Of a stretch of DNA of 64,000 bases, positions 32,255 to 41,367 are shown one piece after another. The stretch spans positions 1 to 64,000 of the forward strand of contig NZ_CBCSIQ010000025.1 of the NCBI RefSeq assembly GCF_965139615.1, given 5' to 3'. A program made the position numbers and the translations under genes. Position 1 is the stretch's first letter; each line of letters starts with the position of its first letter. Origin of the DNA: Kerstersia similis. Its GTDB lineage: Bacteria; Pseudomonadota; Gammaproteobacteria; Burkholderiales; Burkholderiaceae_B. The notes beneath the pieces were generated by a model. The model had not been told where the DNA came from. It saw nothing but the letters and a program-made list of their open reading frames with translations, and searched no databases.

Positions 32255-32832
32255 CGGGGAAACGTGAGGGCGCTGCCGTGCGGGCGCGGACGCGTTCCGG
32301 CAGGCCGCCGGTACCGCGCTCCCGGATTGTCGAAGATGACATCCTGATGCCGGCGCGCACCTGGTTTGTCTGGGGAACCTTGATCGGCTTCTGGCTGTTG
32401 TCCCTGCTGCCATGGCGCGCCTGGCCCAGCTCGCCGGATCTGCTGCTGTTGGCTCTGGCGTTCTGGGCGGTTCATGAGCCGAGCCGAGTGGGGATGCTGG
32501 TCGCCTTTGTATTTGGCGTCCTGATGGATGTCCACGACACCGTATTGCTGGGGCAGCATGCGCTGATCTATGTGCTGGTGGTTTATGGCGCTCAGGCGCT
32601 GCACCGTCGTTTGCAGCGTTTTGATCTGCTGCGCCAGGCCTTGCATATGTTGCCGATTTTCGTGGCGGCGACGCTGTTGGGGTTGATGGTATCGGCCTGG
32701 CTGATGGGCGCCTGGCCAGGTTGGGTCTGGCTGCAAGGCGCGATCCTGACCGGTTTGTTGTGGCCGGTGCTGGGCTGGGTGCTGCTGTTGCCGCAGCGTC
32801 GGATTGACGAGACTGACGGTACGGTGCGCTGA
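32251..32832 (+). CDS. mreD: Rod-shape protein MreD
   Basis: Integral membrane protein of 193 residues with five to six spans from about residue 35 on; the Pro-containing segment WPSSPDLLLLALAFWAV and the FVFGVLMDVHDTVLLGQHAL motif are typical. An unusually long basic N-terminal tail of about 30 residues precedes the first span. The ATG at 32251 is fixed by overlap with mreC; an internal ATG at 32347 would remove the tail. Confidence 0.93.
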   Translation: MTGKREGAAVRARTRSGRPPVPRSRIVEDDILMPARTWFVWGTLIGFWLLSLLPWRAWPSSPDLLLLALAFWAVHEPSRVGMLVAFVFGVLMDVHDTVLLGQHALIYVLVVYGAQALHRRLQRFDLLRQALHMLPIFVAATLLGLMVSAWLMGAWPGWVWLQGAILTGLLWPVLGWVLLLPQRRIDETDGTVR

Positions 32833-32951
32833 TGACAGGACATAGCGGCGATCCGGCGGTGTGGATGATCGGGCCGGGACATTTCTTTGCGGAGCGCCTG
32901 GCGCCCTGCGCCACTGGCATGATCGCCGTGCCGGCCTGGCGGCAGCCTTGA
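32832..32951 (+). CDS. Possible 39-aa coupled ORF between mreD and mrdA
   Basis: The ATG overlaps the mreD stop as TGATG, and the frame runs 39 codons to a TGA seven bases before the mrdA ATG, filling the gap almost exactly. The predicted peptide begins MTGHSGDPAVWMIGPG and ends PAWRQP; it has no membrane span and no known relative that I recognise. It may be a leader-like ORF that carries ribosomes to mrdA, which lacks an obvious ribosome site. It could also be chance. Confidence 0.4.
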   Translation: MTGHSGDPAVWMIGPGHFFAERLAPCATGMIAVPAWRQP

Positions 32952-32958
32952 ACGTACC

Positions 32959-34944
32959 ATGTTTGAATTCAAGCACACATCCAAGCAGCTGAAGGAGCGC
33001 TTCGGCCTGCGCGTGCTGATTGCCGGTGTGTTCATCCTGGTGCTGTTCGGCATTCTGGTCTGGCGCTTTTATTACCTTCAGGTCGTGCGTTATGACAATC
33101 TTTCGGCACGCGCCGAAAGCAACCGCATTTCGGTGGCGCCGATTACACCCAGGCGCGGCGAGATCCGTGACCGCAATGGCGAAGTGCTGGCGCGCAACTA
33201 CCGCAGCTACACGCTGGAGGTGGTGCCTGCCCATGCCGGGGATATCGACCAAATGCTCGATGACCTGGGCGAGGTCGTGCATGTCGGTGAATCGGAGCGG
33301 CGTCGGTTCAAGCGGCGGGTTGGGGAAAGCGGACGCTATACCAGCATCGTGCTGCGCAATAACCTGAACGATACCGAAGCGGCCTGGTTTGCGGCACAGT
33401 CGTTCCGTTTCCCCGGCGTGGAAATCAAGGCACGCTGGGTGCGAGAGTATCCCTATGGCGAAGTGGCCGCGCATGTGATCGGCTATGTGGGCCGTTTGTC
33501 CGAACAGGATTTCGCCAATCTCGAAGAACGTGGCCAGCTGGGCAATTACCGCGGTACCGATGTCATCGGCAAGAAAGGCCTGGAGAAAACTTGGGAAGAA
33601 GCGCTGCATGGCCGTACCGGCATAGAGGAAGTCGAAGTCACCGCGCGTGGCCGGCCGGTGCGGATATTGCGCCGCACTCTGCCAGAGCCGGGGCAGAATC
33701 TGTATTTGTCGCTGGATATCCACCTGCAGAAAGTGGCGGAGGAGGCGTTTGAGGGCCGTCGGGGCGCGCTGGTGGCGATCGAGCCGGAGACTGGCGATGT
33801 GCTGGCATTTGTCTCGCAGCCGTCGTTCGATCCGAACCTGTTCATCGACGGGATCGACGTTGCCAATTGGCGTCGTCTCAATGAATCGCCGGATCGGCCT
33901 TTGATCAACCGGCCCTTGTTCGGCACCTATCCCATTGGTTCGACCTACAAGCCTTTTGTCGCGCTGGCGGCCCTGGAAATGGGCAAGCGCAAGCCCTCAG
34001 ACCGTATCTTCGACCCTGGCTATTATGAGTTCGGCGGCCAGCGCTTCCGCAATGCCGGGTCGGCTGCCTACGGTTCCATCGACATGACGCGGGCGCTGGT
34101 CGTGTCGTCGGACACGTATTTCTATGCGCTGGGGCCGGAAATCGGCGTGGATGCCTTGCATGATTTCATGGAGCCCTTCGGCTTTGGCCGGATAACGGGT
34201 ATCGACCTGGACGGTGAAAAAGCCGGGGTGCTGCCTTCGCGCGACTGGAAGCGGCGTGCTTACCGTGAGCCCGCGCAGCAGCGCTGGTATGCCGGCGAAA
34301 CCGTCTCGATTGCCGTGGGGCAAGGCTATAACTCCTTCACGTTGTTGCAGCTGGCGCAGGCAACGGCGGTACTGGCCAATGGCGGTAAATACATGACACC
34401 CCGGCTGGTGCAGGCTTTGCAGAACGCGGCCACAGGCCTGCAGCAGCCATTGCCCAACAAGCCGGAGCATGTGCTCGACCTGAAGCCGGAGAATGTGAAC
34501 GTGATACGCCGGGCCATGGTGGAGACCGTCAAGGCCGGGACGGCGCGGTCGGCATTTGCCAATACGCCCTATCAGGCGGGCGGCAAGACAGGAACGGCCC
34601 AGGTGTTCAGTCTGCGCGGCACCAAGTACCGGGCCGAGGCCATTGACGAGCGTTTGCGCGACCATGGGGTATTCATTGCGTTCGCGCCGGCGGAAAAACC
34701 GTCCATTGCCGTTGCCGTCCTGGTGGAAAACGCGGGCTGGGGCGGGCGTTCGGCCGCGCCGATTGCCCGCAAGGTACTGGATTATTGGCTGGTCGAGCGG
34801 CCCGAGCTGGCACGCGAAGCCGCTGAGGCGGCGGCCAAGTCGGCGGATGCCGCCGGAGAAGGCACGCCCTCGGCCGACACCGGCGCCGCTGCCGGTGCGG
34901 CAGCGGCCGGCAGCAAGGCGCGCGCACAGGGGGGCCGGGGATGA
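32959..34944 (+). CDS. mrdA: Peptidoglycan transpeptidase PBP2
   Basis: Class B penicillin-binding protein of 661 residues, the elongasome transpeptidase. It has a cytosolic basic tail and a membrane span at about 17-38 (LRVLIAGVFILVLFGIL), then the pedestal domain with TPRRGEIRDRNGEVLARN. Catalytic motifs are S-x-x-K in YPIGSTYKPF near residue 331, S-x-D/N in VVSSDTYF near 386, and KTG in GGKTGTAQVF near 543. The Ala-rich tail after about residue 610 (AAAKSADAAGEG onward) is low-complexity. Its end overlaps rodA. Confidence 0.97.
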   Translation: MFEFKHTSKQLKERFGLRVLIAGVFILVLFGILVWRFYYLQVVRYDNLSARAESNRISVAPITPRRGEIRDRNGEVLARNYRSYTLEVVPAHAGDIDQMLDDLGEVVHVGESERRRFKRRVGESGRYTSIVLRNNLNDTEAAWFAAQSFRFPGVEIKARWVREYPYGEVAAHVIGYVGRLSEQDFANLEERGQLGNYRGTDVIGKKGLEKTWEEALHGRTGIEEVEVTARGRPVRILRRTLPEPGQNLYLSLDIHLQKVAEEAFEGRRGALVAIEPETGDVLAFVSQPSFDPNLFIDGIDVANWRRLNESPDRPLINRPLFGTYPIGSTYKPFVALAALEMGKRKPSDRIFDPGYYEFGGQRFRNAGSAAYGSIDMTRALVVSSDTYFYALGPEIGVDALHDFMEPFGFGRITGIDLDGEKAGVLPSRDWKRRAYREPAQQRWYAGETVSIAVGQGYNSFTLLQLAQATAVLANGGKYMTPRLVQALQNAATGLQQPLPNKPEHVLDLKPENVNVIRRAMVETVKAGTARSAFANTPYQAGGKTGTAQVFSLRGTKYRAEAIDERLRDHGVFIAFAPAEKPSIAVAVLVENAGWGGRSAAPIARKVLDYWLVERPELAREAAEAAAKSADAAGEGTPSADTGAAAGAAAAGSKARAQGGRG

Positions 34945-36077
34945 AACGTATCCTGGCAGGTATCCGGTACATGTTCAGCGTGCTCGACTGGCCGCTGTTG
35001 ATGATTCTGTGCATGATGGCGGCGATGGGGCTGATCGTCATGCATTCGGCGGTGGGCAGCACCGATTGGCGCTTTGCGGATCAGGCCCGCAATTTTCTGA
35101 TTGCATTCGCAGCCATGTGGGTCGTGGCCATGGTGCCGCCGCCCCAGCTGATGCGCTTTGCCGTGCCGTTCTATATCGTGGGTGTGGTGCTGCTGCTGGC
35201 CGTGGAGCTGATAGGGGAAACCAGCCTGGGGGCGCAGCGCTGGCTGAATCTGGGCATCATTCGGGTACAGCCTTCGGAAATGATGAAGATTGCCGTGCCG
35301 CTCATGCTGGCCTGGCACTTCCATCGGGGCGATGGCGTGCTGCGCCTGCGTGACATGCTGCTGGCAGGCGTTCTGTTGCTGGTGCCCTTTCTGCTGATCG
35401 TCAAACAGCCTGATCTGGGGACCGCGCTGCTGGTTTTTGCGGCAGGTTTCTGCGCGATCTACTTTGCCGGGCTGTCTTTCAAGTTGCTGGCGCCGGTATT
35501 GATTGTCGGGGTGCTGGGGCTGGGTGCACTGATCTATAACGAACCCTATCTGTGCGAGCCGGAAGTGGATTGGGTCGTGCTGCACGACTACCAGAAACAC
35601 CGTGTCTGCACCTTGCTCAATCCTGGGTCGGACCCATTAGGCCGGGGGTTCCACACGATACAGTCCATGGTGGCCGTGGGTTCCGGAGGGCTGTATGGCA
35701 AGGGTTATATGCGCGGTACGCAGACCCACCTGGATTTCATCCCGGAACGGACCACGGACTTCGTCTTTGCCGTCTATGCCGAGGAGTTCGGCATGTATGG
35801 TGGAATCCTGCTGCTGGTGCTGTATGGTTTGCTGATTGCGCGCGGCCTGGTGATAGCCAGCAGCGCGGCGACGCACTTCGGGCGCTTGATGGCCGGTGCG
35901 CTGTCCATGATGTTCTGTGCCTATGTTTTCGTCAATATTGGCATGGTGACGGGGATTCTGCCCGTGGTGGGCGTGCCTTTGCCCTTCATGAGCTATGGGG
36001 GCACGGCCCTGGTGACACTGGGCGTCGCCTGCGGCATCATGATGAGCATTGCGCGCTACCGCCCGCCCAGGGATTGA
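34941..36077 (+). CDS. rodA: Peptidoglycan polymerase RodA
   Basis: SEDS-family glycosyltransferase of 378 residues with about ten membrane spans, partner of PBP2 in the elongasome. SEDS motifs include GAQRWLNLGIIRVQPSEMMK, KQPDLGTALLVFAAG, and PERTTDFVFAVYAEEFG with the catalytic Asp region. The C-terminal GVPLPFMSYGGTALVTLG signature is complete. The start shares ATGA with the mrdA stop. Confidence 0.97.
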   Translation: MKRILAGIRYMFSVLDWPLLMILCMMAAMGLIVMHSAVGSTDWRFADQARNFLIAFAAMWVVAMVPPPQLMRFAVPFYIVGVVLLLAVELIGETSLGAQRWLNLGIIRVQPSEMMKIAVPLMLAWHFHRGDGVLRLRDMLLAGVLLLVPFLLIVKQPDLGTALLVFAAGFCAIYFAGLSFKLLAPVLIVGVLGLGALIYNEPYLCEPEVDWVVLHDYQKHRVCTLLNPGSDPLGRGFHTIQSMVAVGSGGLYGKGYMRGTQTHLDFIPERTTDFVFAVYAEEFGMYGGILLLVLYGLLIARGLVIASSAATHFGRLMAGALSMMFCAYVFVNIGMVTGILPVVGVPLPFMSYGGTALVTLGVACGIMMSIARYRPPRD

Positions 36078-36139
36078 AGCAAAGCGCCTTGCCTAGGCTG
36101 AAGGTAGCCCGAGGCAGGCGGATGGCGGCGCGCGGCAGC

Positions 36140-37207
36140 TCAGGCAGGCAACAGGCTGGGGGCCTGGCCATAGAGGCCCGACAGCAGTTTTTCCACCGGG
36201 CGAGGCAAGGCCAGTTGCGCCAGCGTATTAAGATCGAACCAGCGGCAGTCGGCGGGGGGCGCACAGGGCTGGGCCAGTTCGACCAGACAGGGCTGCGCCA
36301 GCAGCCGATAGTGCGTGAACACATGGGAAAACGGCGCCAGCGTGCTGAAACTGGCCGAGACCGTGCCGCAGAGCGCCTGCAAGGCATGGGTGGGTGCGGT
36401 ATCGCTGCTGAATTCGGGCAGGCTCCACAGGCCGCCCCAGATGCCTTGCTGTGGCCGTAATTGCAGCAGTATCTGCCCGCTGGCCTGAATCACCAGCATG
36501 GCGGTCGTTTTTTCCGGGATGGCTTTGCGTGCCTTGGGCGTCGGCAGCTCCTGCTGGCGGCCGGTTTGCCGGGCAGAACAGCCATGTTCCAGCGGACACT
36601 GGCAACAGGACGGCATGCCACGGGTGCAAACCGTCGCACCCAGATCCATCAATCCCTGGGTGTAGGCAGGCATGCCAGGGTCGTGTTGGCCGGCGCCGGG
36701 CAGGGCGGCATCGGCGATTTCCCACAACCGTTTTTCGGTTTCACGCTTGGACGGATCCCCTTCGATACCAAAATAGCGTGCAAAGACCCGTTTGACGTTG
36801 CCATCGAGGATGGCGGCACGGCGGTCCCAGGAAAATGCTGCAATGGCTGCGGCTGTCGAGCGGCCGATGCCGGGCAAGGTTTCTATGTCTGCCGGATCTC
36901 GGGGAAATTGTCCTTGCCAGTCGGCCATAATGGTCTGGGCGCAGCGGTGCAGATTGCGCGCACGTGCGTAGTAACCCAGCCCGGCCCAGTAGGGCATGAC
37001 TTCTTCCTGGCTGGCAGCGGCCAGGGCGCCGATGTCGGGAAAGCGCTCAAGAAAGCGTGCGTAATAGCCCAGGACGGTACTGACCTGGGTTTGCTGCAGC
37101 ATGATTTCAGAGAGCCAGACCCGGTACGGGTCGCGGGTCTGTTGCCAGGGCAGGCCGTGGCGGCCGGCCCTGGCTTGCCAGTCAATGATACGAGGGGCGA
37201 TATCCAT
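36140..37207 (-). CDS. mutY: A/G-specific adenine glycosylase MutY
   Basis: DNA repair enzyme, 355 residues, that removes adenine mispaired with 8-oxoguanine. The catalytic Glu is in WLSEIMLQQTQVST, the helix-hairpin-helix is LPGIGRSTAAAIAAF and the catalytic Asp follows in AILDGNVKRVFARYF. The [4Fe-4S] cluster ligands are C-x6-C-x2-C-x5-C in CTRGMPSCCQCPLEHGC. A Nudix-like C-terminal domain (from about 225) senses the oxidised base. The start at ATG 37207 fits homology. Convergent with rodA, downstream of phoX. Confidence 0.96.
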   Translation of the reverse strand: MDIAPRIIDWQARAGRHGLPWQQTRDPYRVWLSEIMLQQTQVSTVLGYYARFLERFPDIGALAAASQEEVMPYWAGLGYYARARNLHRCAQTIMADWQGQFPRDPADIETLPGIGRSTAAAIAAFSWDRRAAILDGNVKRVFARYFGIEGDPSKRETEKRLWEIADAALPGAGQHDPGMPAYTQGLMDLGATVCTRGMPSCCQCPLEHGCSARQTGRQQELPTPKARKAIPEKTTAMLVIQASGQILLQLRPQQGIWGGLWSLPEFSSDTAPTHALQALCGTVSASFSTLAPFSHVFTHYRLLAQPCLVELAQPCAPPADCRWFDLNTLAQLALPRPVEKLLSGLYGQAPSLLPA

Positions 37208-37229
37208 GGCCAGGATTATCGCACCGGCC

Positions 37230-37258
37230 CGGGCCGGCTGAACATTGCAGCCGGCCCG
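37230..37258 (-). terminator. Stem-loop after phoX
   Basis: CGGGCCGGCTG (37230-37240) pairs perfectly with CAGCCGGCCCG (37248-37258) around a seven-base loop, between the phoX stop and the mutY start. There is no T-run, so it may only reduce read-through into mutY. Confidence 0.55.
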
Positions 37259-37269
37259 CAGGCTGTGCC

Positions 37270-39402
37270 TCAGCCCTTGGCCGTGGCTTCGGGGAAGGTG
37301 CCGACCAGGCCGCCGTCCTTGCGCCAGATCACCACTGTCGCGGGGCGCGGACGCGTGGCCTTGGCGCCGTCCGGCCAGCGGGAAATGGCAGTGGGATCCG
37401 CTTGCGAGGCGCTGACACTGGCGCCTTCGCCGGGGTGCTGGATGTTGATGAACAGGTACTTCATGTCCGGTGTCCAGGTCACGCCGGTGACTTCGCAACC
37501 CTTTGGGCCTACCATGAAGCGGCGGATTTCCTTGGAGACCGGGTCGGCCACCAGCATCTGGTTGTTGCCCTGGCCTTCGTAATCCCCGCTGTTGTCATAG
37601 CTGCCGTCCGTCTGGATCCACAGCAGGCCGCGCGGATCGAAAGCCAGGCCGTCCGGGCTGTTAAAGGTGTTGTCCTTGGTGATGTTGGCGGAGCCGGCGC
37701 GCAGATCCCCTTCCGGATAGACGTTCGGGTTGCCGGCCAGCACGAAGATGTCCCATTCGAAGCTCAGGTTGGCGGGGTCGCCGCCAGCTTCACGCCAGCG
37801 CACGATCTGGCCATACTTGTTGCCGTTGCGCGGGTTGGCATCATTGGCTTCCGGGTGCAGCGGGCCGCCAGGATAGCGTTCCTTGCCGTTGCCGCGCGAA
37901 CTGTTGTTGGTCAGCGTGACATAGGCCTCGCGGGTGTCCGGATGCACGGCGACCCATTCGGGGCGGTCCATGGGGGTAGCGCCCACGGCATCGGCCGCCT
38001 GGCGTGTCTTGATCAGCAGTTCACCCATATCGTTGTTGAACAGATCCCCCAGGCGCTTGCCGTCGAGCGTCGGGGTGTCCAGCGTCAGCGGAACCCAGCG
38101 GCCGACGCCGGCGAAATCGCCGCTGGTGTCGCCGTTATCGAAAATGGCGACATACAGCGTGCCTTCGTGCAGCAACTGGTGGTTCAGCGCGGGCGTGGCA
38201 GGGTCGTACTTCCCGTTGGAAACGAATTTGTAGATGTATTCGCTGACCTGGTCGTCGCCCATGTAAATGACGACGCGCTTGTCATCCGCCAGGGTGATGG
38301 CGGCGTTCTCATGCTTGAAGCGGCCCAGCGCGGTCAGCTTCTTGGGGGCGGAGGACGGGTCGAAGGGATTGATTTCCACCACCCAGCCGAAGCGGTTGGC
38401 TTCGTTGGGCTCTTCGCTCCAGTCGAAGCGTGAATCGTGCGTGTCCCATTTGTAGGAACTGCTGGAGGTCTTGCCGCTACCCTTGTAGCGCTGCAGGTGC
38501 GCTTTTTGTTCCGCATCGACGTAATCGACGGCGTTGGCGTCTTTGGTGCCCACGCCGAAGTAGTCAGTGAAGTTTTCTTCACAGGTCAGGTAGGTGTTCC
38601 AGAAGGTATGGCCGTTGCCGCAGTTGCCATAGGTACCATAGGCGTAGCGGCCTTCCGGGTCGGCGTGGGTCTTGGCCAGGCGGCTGCCGGCGGCAGGGCC
38701 GACCAGCTGCATCAGCGTGGTCGCATTGACGCTGCGGTTGTAGCGCGAGTCCTGCACCATTTCCCAATTACCCTGGCCGTTCAGGCGGATGTGCTTGACC
38801 GATGCGCCCTGCGCATGTTGCGATTTGCGCACCCAGTCGAGGTTCCAGCCGGCCTTGCCGGGTTCGATCCCTTTGGGGAAGAAGAAGTGCGGGGTAATGT
38901 ATTCGTGGTTCGTGACCAGCAGGCCTTCCGTGCTGCTGCCCGAGATGCTGTTGCTGCCGTCGATCGGGAAGAAATGCATGCCGTCGTGGTTGTAGCCGAT
39001 CTGCAGGGACTGGGCCGTGCCGCCGTCGCTGGCATCGCCCTTGAATGCGGGGGAGTAAACGTGCAGCGGGTCGCCCCAGCGCGTGATGACGGCGCTGGCA
39101 TAGCCTTCCGGCAGGGTGATGGTGTCATCGGTGCTGTAGGGAATGCCTTTGAACGCCTTGATCTGTTCGGCATCGAGCTTGGGCAGGGCCGAGCCGTCCG
39201 TATCGCCGCCGCCATTATTGTCGTCGTCGTTGTCGCTGCTGCCGCCACAGGCTGCCAGGCTGCTGCCGAAGAAGCCGACGGCGCCCATGCCCAGACCGGT
39301 TTTCAGGAAGCCGCGGCGAGCGTGGGCAACACTGACAACCTCGTTGAAGGAGCGGGCTTTGGAGGGGTTGGACGAGATATCGTCGAGGTCGAGTTCGTTC
39401 AT
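37270..39402 (-). CDS. phoX: PhoX-family alkaline phosphatase, Tat-exported probable lipoprotein
   Basis: DUF839/PhoX phosphatase of 710 residues; such enzymes use calcium and iron to split phosphomonoesters outside the cytosol. A twin-arginine signal (ARRGFLKTGLGMG) is followed by LAAC, a good lipobox, then a Gly/Asp-rich linker (SSDNDDDNNGGGD), so the mature protein may be lipid-anchored. Family motifs include SGSSTEGLLVTNHEY, YGNCGNGHTFWNTYLTCEE and SPDGLAFDPRGLLWIQTDG. The start is ATG 39402 with AAGGA ten bases upstream. A Pho box lies about 80 bases upstream. Confidence 0.92.
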   Translation of the reverse strand: MNELDLDDISSNPSKARSFNEVVSVAHARRGFLKTGLGMGAVGFFGSSLAACGGSSDNDDDNNGGGDTDGSALPKLDAEQIKAFKGIPYSTDDTITLPEGYASAVITRWGDPLHVYSPAFKGDASDGGTAQSLQIGYNHDGMHFFPIDGSNSISGSSTEGLLVTNHEYITPHFFFPKGIEPGKAGWNLDWVRKSQHAQGASVKHIRLNGQGNWEMVQDSRYNRSVNATTLMQLVGPAAGSRLAKTHADPEGRYAYGTYGNCGNGHTFWNTYLTCEENFTDYFGVGTKDANAVDYVDAEQKAHLQRYKGSGKTSSSSYKWDTHDSRFDWSEEPNEANRFGWVVEINPFDPSSAPKKLTALGRFKHENAAITLADDKRVVIYMGDDQVSEYIYKFVSNGKYDPATPALNHQLLHEGTLYVAIFDNGDTSGDFAGVGRWVPLTLDTPTLDGKRLGDLFNNDMGELLIKTRQAADAVGATPMDRPEWVAVHPDTREAYVTLTNNSSRGNGKERYPGGPLHPEANDANPRNGNKYGQIVRWREAGGDPANLSFEWDIFVLAGNPNVYPEGDLRAGSANITKDNTFNSPDGLAFDPRGLLWIQTDGSYDNSGDYEGQGNNQMLVADPVSKEIRRFMVGPKGCEVTGVTWTPDMKYLFINIQHPGEGASVSASQADPTAISRWPDGAKATRPRPATVVIWRKDGGLVGTFPEATAKG

Positions 39403-39476
39403 GCGGAAATCATCCTTGGCAGCAGGGTAAAAACAGTGGCGTCTGAACGCCGCGCAGGCCGAATGATGCGTGTCGG

Positions 39477-39497
39477 ATGTGACTTGAAAGTGACGAT
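39477..39497 (-). promoter_or_regulatory. Pho box upstream of phoX
   Basis: On the minus strand CGTCAC-TTTCAA-GTCACA gives two GTCAC repeats with an 11-base period, the spacing of PhoB half sites (CTGTCAT consensus). A weak CATCAT -10 element follows about ten bases downstream. Phosphate-starvation control of a PhoX phosphatase is expected. Confidence 0.65.
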
Positions 39498-39807
39498 TTG
39501 CTATCTGGTTCAAGCGTCTGAAAATAAGACTGATTTGTATGTTTTTACGGTTCTGGCGGCCGGGCAGGCAGCCTGCCATGGCGAGATAAGGGCTTGATGT
39601 GCCGGGTCGGCCATCATGGTCAGGCGCAAGACCCAGGATGCTGCCGGTGTTGGGCCCAGCACCGCTTTGGAGGGCGCCTTGCCGTCGGGTTGGCGACGCG
39701 GCCGGTTTTTGCATGCGGGGGGTGGATAGGCGACCGGTTTCAATAGGTATAAGATCGCCAGAAGTGGAATCGGCCGCCCGATTCACTTCCCTGAAAGGAC
39801 GACCCTC

Positions 39808-40440
39808 ATGCCGGATCTCTCATATCTTCTGGCCTTTTCTGCCATTGCGCTCGGTATGGCCCTGACACCCGGACCGAACATGATCTACCTGATTTCCCGT
39901 TCTATCTGCCAGGGCCGCATGGCAGGTCTGATTTCACTCGGTGGTGTGGCGTTGGGTTTCGTGTTTTACATGCTGTGCGCTGCCTTCGGTATTACGGCGC
40001 TCGTGATGGCCGTGCCTTATGCCTATGACGCCTTGCGCGTCGCCGGTGCGGCTTACCTGTTGTATCTGGCCTGGCAAACCTTGAAGCCGGGCGGGCGTTC
40101 ACCGTTTCAGGTCACGGCTTTGCAGAAGGATTCGCCACGCAAGCTGTTCATGATGGGTTTTGTGACCAATCTGCTGAATCCGAAGATTGCCGTGATGTAC
40201 CTGTCTTTGCTGCCGCAATTCATTCAGCCGGGGCATGGCAGTGTTCTGGCGCAATCGCTGGTCCTGGGCGGCGCACAGATCGCAATCAGCATAACGATCA
40301 ATGCCATCATTGCTATCGCAGCGGGCAGCATTGCCGTCTTTCTGGCACGCCGTCCGCGCTGGCTGGCGGTTCAGCGCTGGCTCATGGGCACGGTGCTGGC
40401 AGGCCTGGCGCTGCGCCTGATTGCCGACGGCAAGCGTTGA
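39808..40440 (+). CDS. LysE/RhtB-family amino-acid exporter
   Basis: Six-span membrane protein of 210 residues with the family signature ALTPGPNMIYLISRSICQGR near residues 19-38 and FVTNLLNPKIAVMYLSLLPQF near 114-134. It exports small neutral or basic amino acids or homoserine lactone; the substrate is unknown. The start has AAAGGA eight bases upstream. It diverges from phoX and converges with ftsX. Confidence 0.9.
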   Translation: MPDLSYLLAFSAIALGMALTPGPNMIYLISRSICQGRMAGLISLGGVALGFVFYMLCAAFGITALVMAVPYAYDALRVAGAAYLLYLAWQTLKPGGRSPFQVTALQKDSPRKLFMMGFVTNLLNPKIAVMYLSLLPQFIQPGHGSVLAQSLVLGGAQIAISITINAIIAIAAGSIAVFLARRPRWLAVQRWLMGTVLAGLALRLIADGKR

Positions 40441-40458
40441 AAACCGTCGGTGGCGGCC

Positions 40459-41367
40459 TCAGAAGCGGGTGTTGCGTGTGACTGACCAGCGCGCCGCCAG
40501 CGCGCACAGCGCAGCGGTGACGATGATGGCAGGTAACAACTCCGCCGGGGCCGGCAGTTGCAAGACGATGCTGGTGTCGTAGCTTTGCGCCAGGCGGGTG
40601 AGGGCGGTGTTCATGGGGCGCAATGCCAGGGCGGCAAAGACCAGCGCCAGCAACGACGCCAGCAAGCCACTCAAGGCGCCTTGATACAGAAATGGTCGGC
40701 GCACGAAGGATTCCGTGGCGCCGACGAGGCGGGCGACCGCGATTTCTTCCCGTTGTGTCAGCGCCTGCATGCGGACGGTGTTGAATACGGTTGCCAGCAC
40801 CACCAGGCCAACGGCAACGGCCAGCAGCAGCAAGGCGATGCGGGCCGTGCTGGCCAGGGCTTCCAGGCGCTGCATCCAGGCGCTGTCCAGCTGTACCCGG
40901 TCAACGTCCGGCCAGGCCTGCCATTGCCGGGCGAGGTCGCTTGCGGTTTCTGTCGCATTCGGGCCGGCAGCGAAGGTGACGGTAATGGCATCTGGCAGTG
41001 GGTTGTCCGGCAGCACGGCCAGGGCTTCGCGCCAGCCCGGCGTGCGTTGTAGCGAGGACAGGGCATTTTCCTTGGTGATCAGCCGGGCGGATTGAATGCC
41101 GGCGTCGCCGGCGGTGCGCACCCGCTCCAGCACTTGCGCGCTGGCATCGCGCGGTGCGTCCACGCGCATGAAGATCGTCAGTTCCGGCGCGACGGAAAGG
41201 TCGCGGGTCACGGGGCGGGCGGCGTCCAGGATGGCTGCGCCCAGCACGGGCAGGCAAAGCGCCAGTGCCATGATGCACAGATTGGCCAATGACGAGAACG
41301 GCTGGCGCACCAGGCGCTGCAGGGCGATGCCCAGGGCATAGCGGTGTTGCCGCAGCAGGCTGTTCAT
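40459..41367 (-). CDS. ftsX: Cell-division ABC permease FtsX
   Basis: Four-span membrane protein of 302 residues with a periplasmic domain between spans 1 and 2. With FtsE it recruits and activates septal cell-wall hydrolases through EnvC-type partners. The first span contains IMALALCLPVLGAAILD and the C-terminal half carries LPAIIVTAALCALAARW. The start ATG overlaps the ftsE stop by four bases. Confidence 0.95.
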   Translation of the reverse strand: MNSLLRQHRYALGIALQRLVRQPFSSLANLCIMALALCLPVLGAAILDAARPVTRDLSVAPELTIFMRVDAPRDASAQVLERVRTAGDAGIQSARLITKENALSSLQRTPGWREALAVLPDNPLPDAITVTFAAGPNATETASDLARQWQAWPDVDRVQLDSAWMQRLEALASTARIALLLLAVAVGLVVLATVFNTVRMQALTQREEIAVARLVGATESFVRRPFLYQGALSGLLASLLALVFAALALRPMNTALTRLAQSYDTSIVLQLPAPAELLPAIIVTAALCALAARWSVTRNTRF

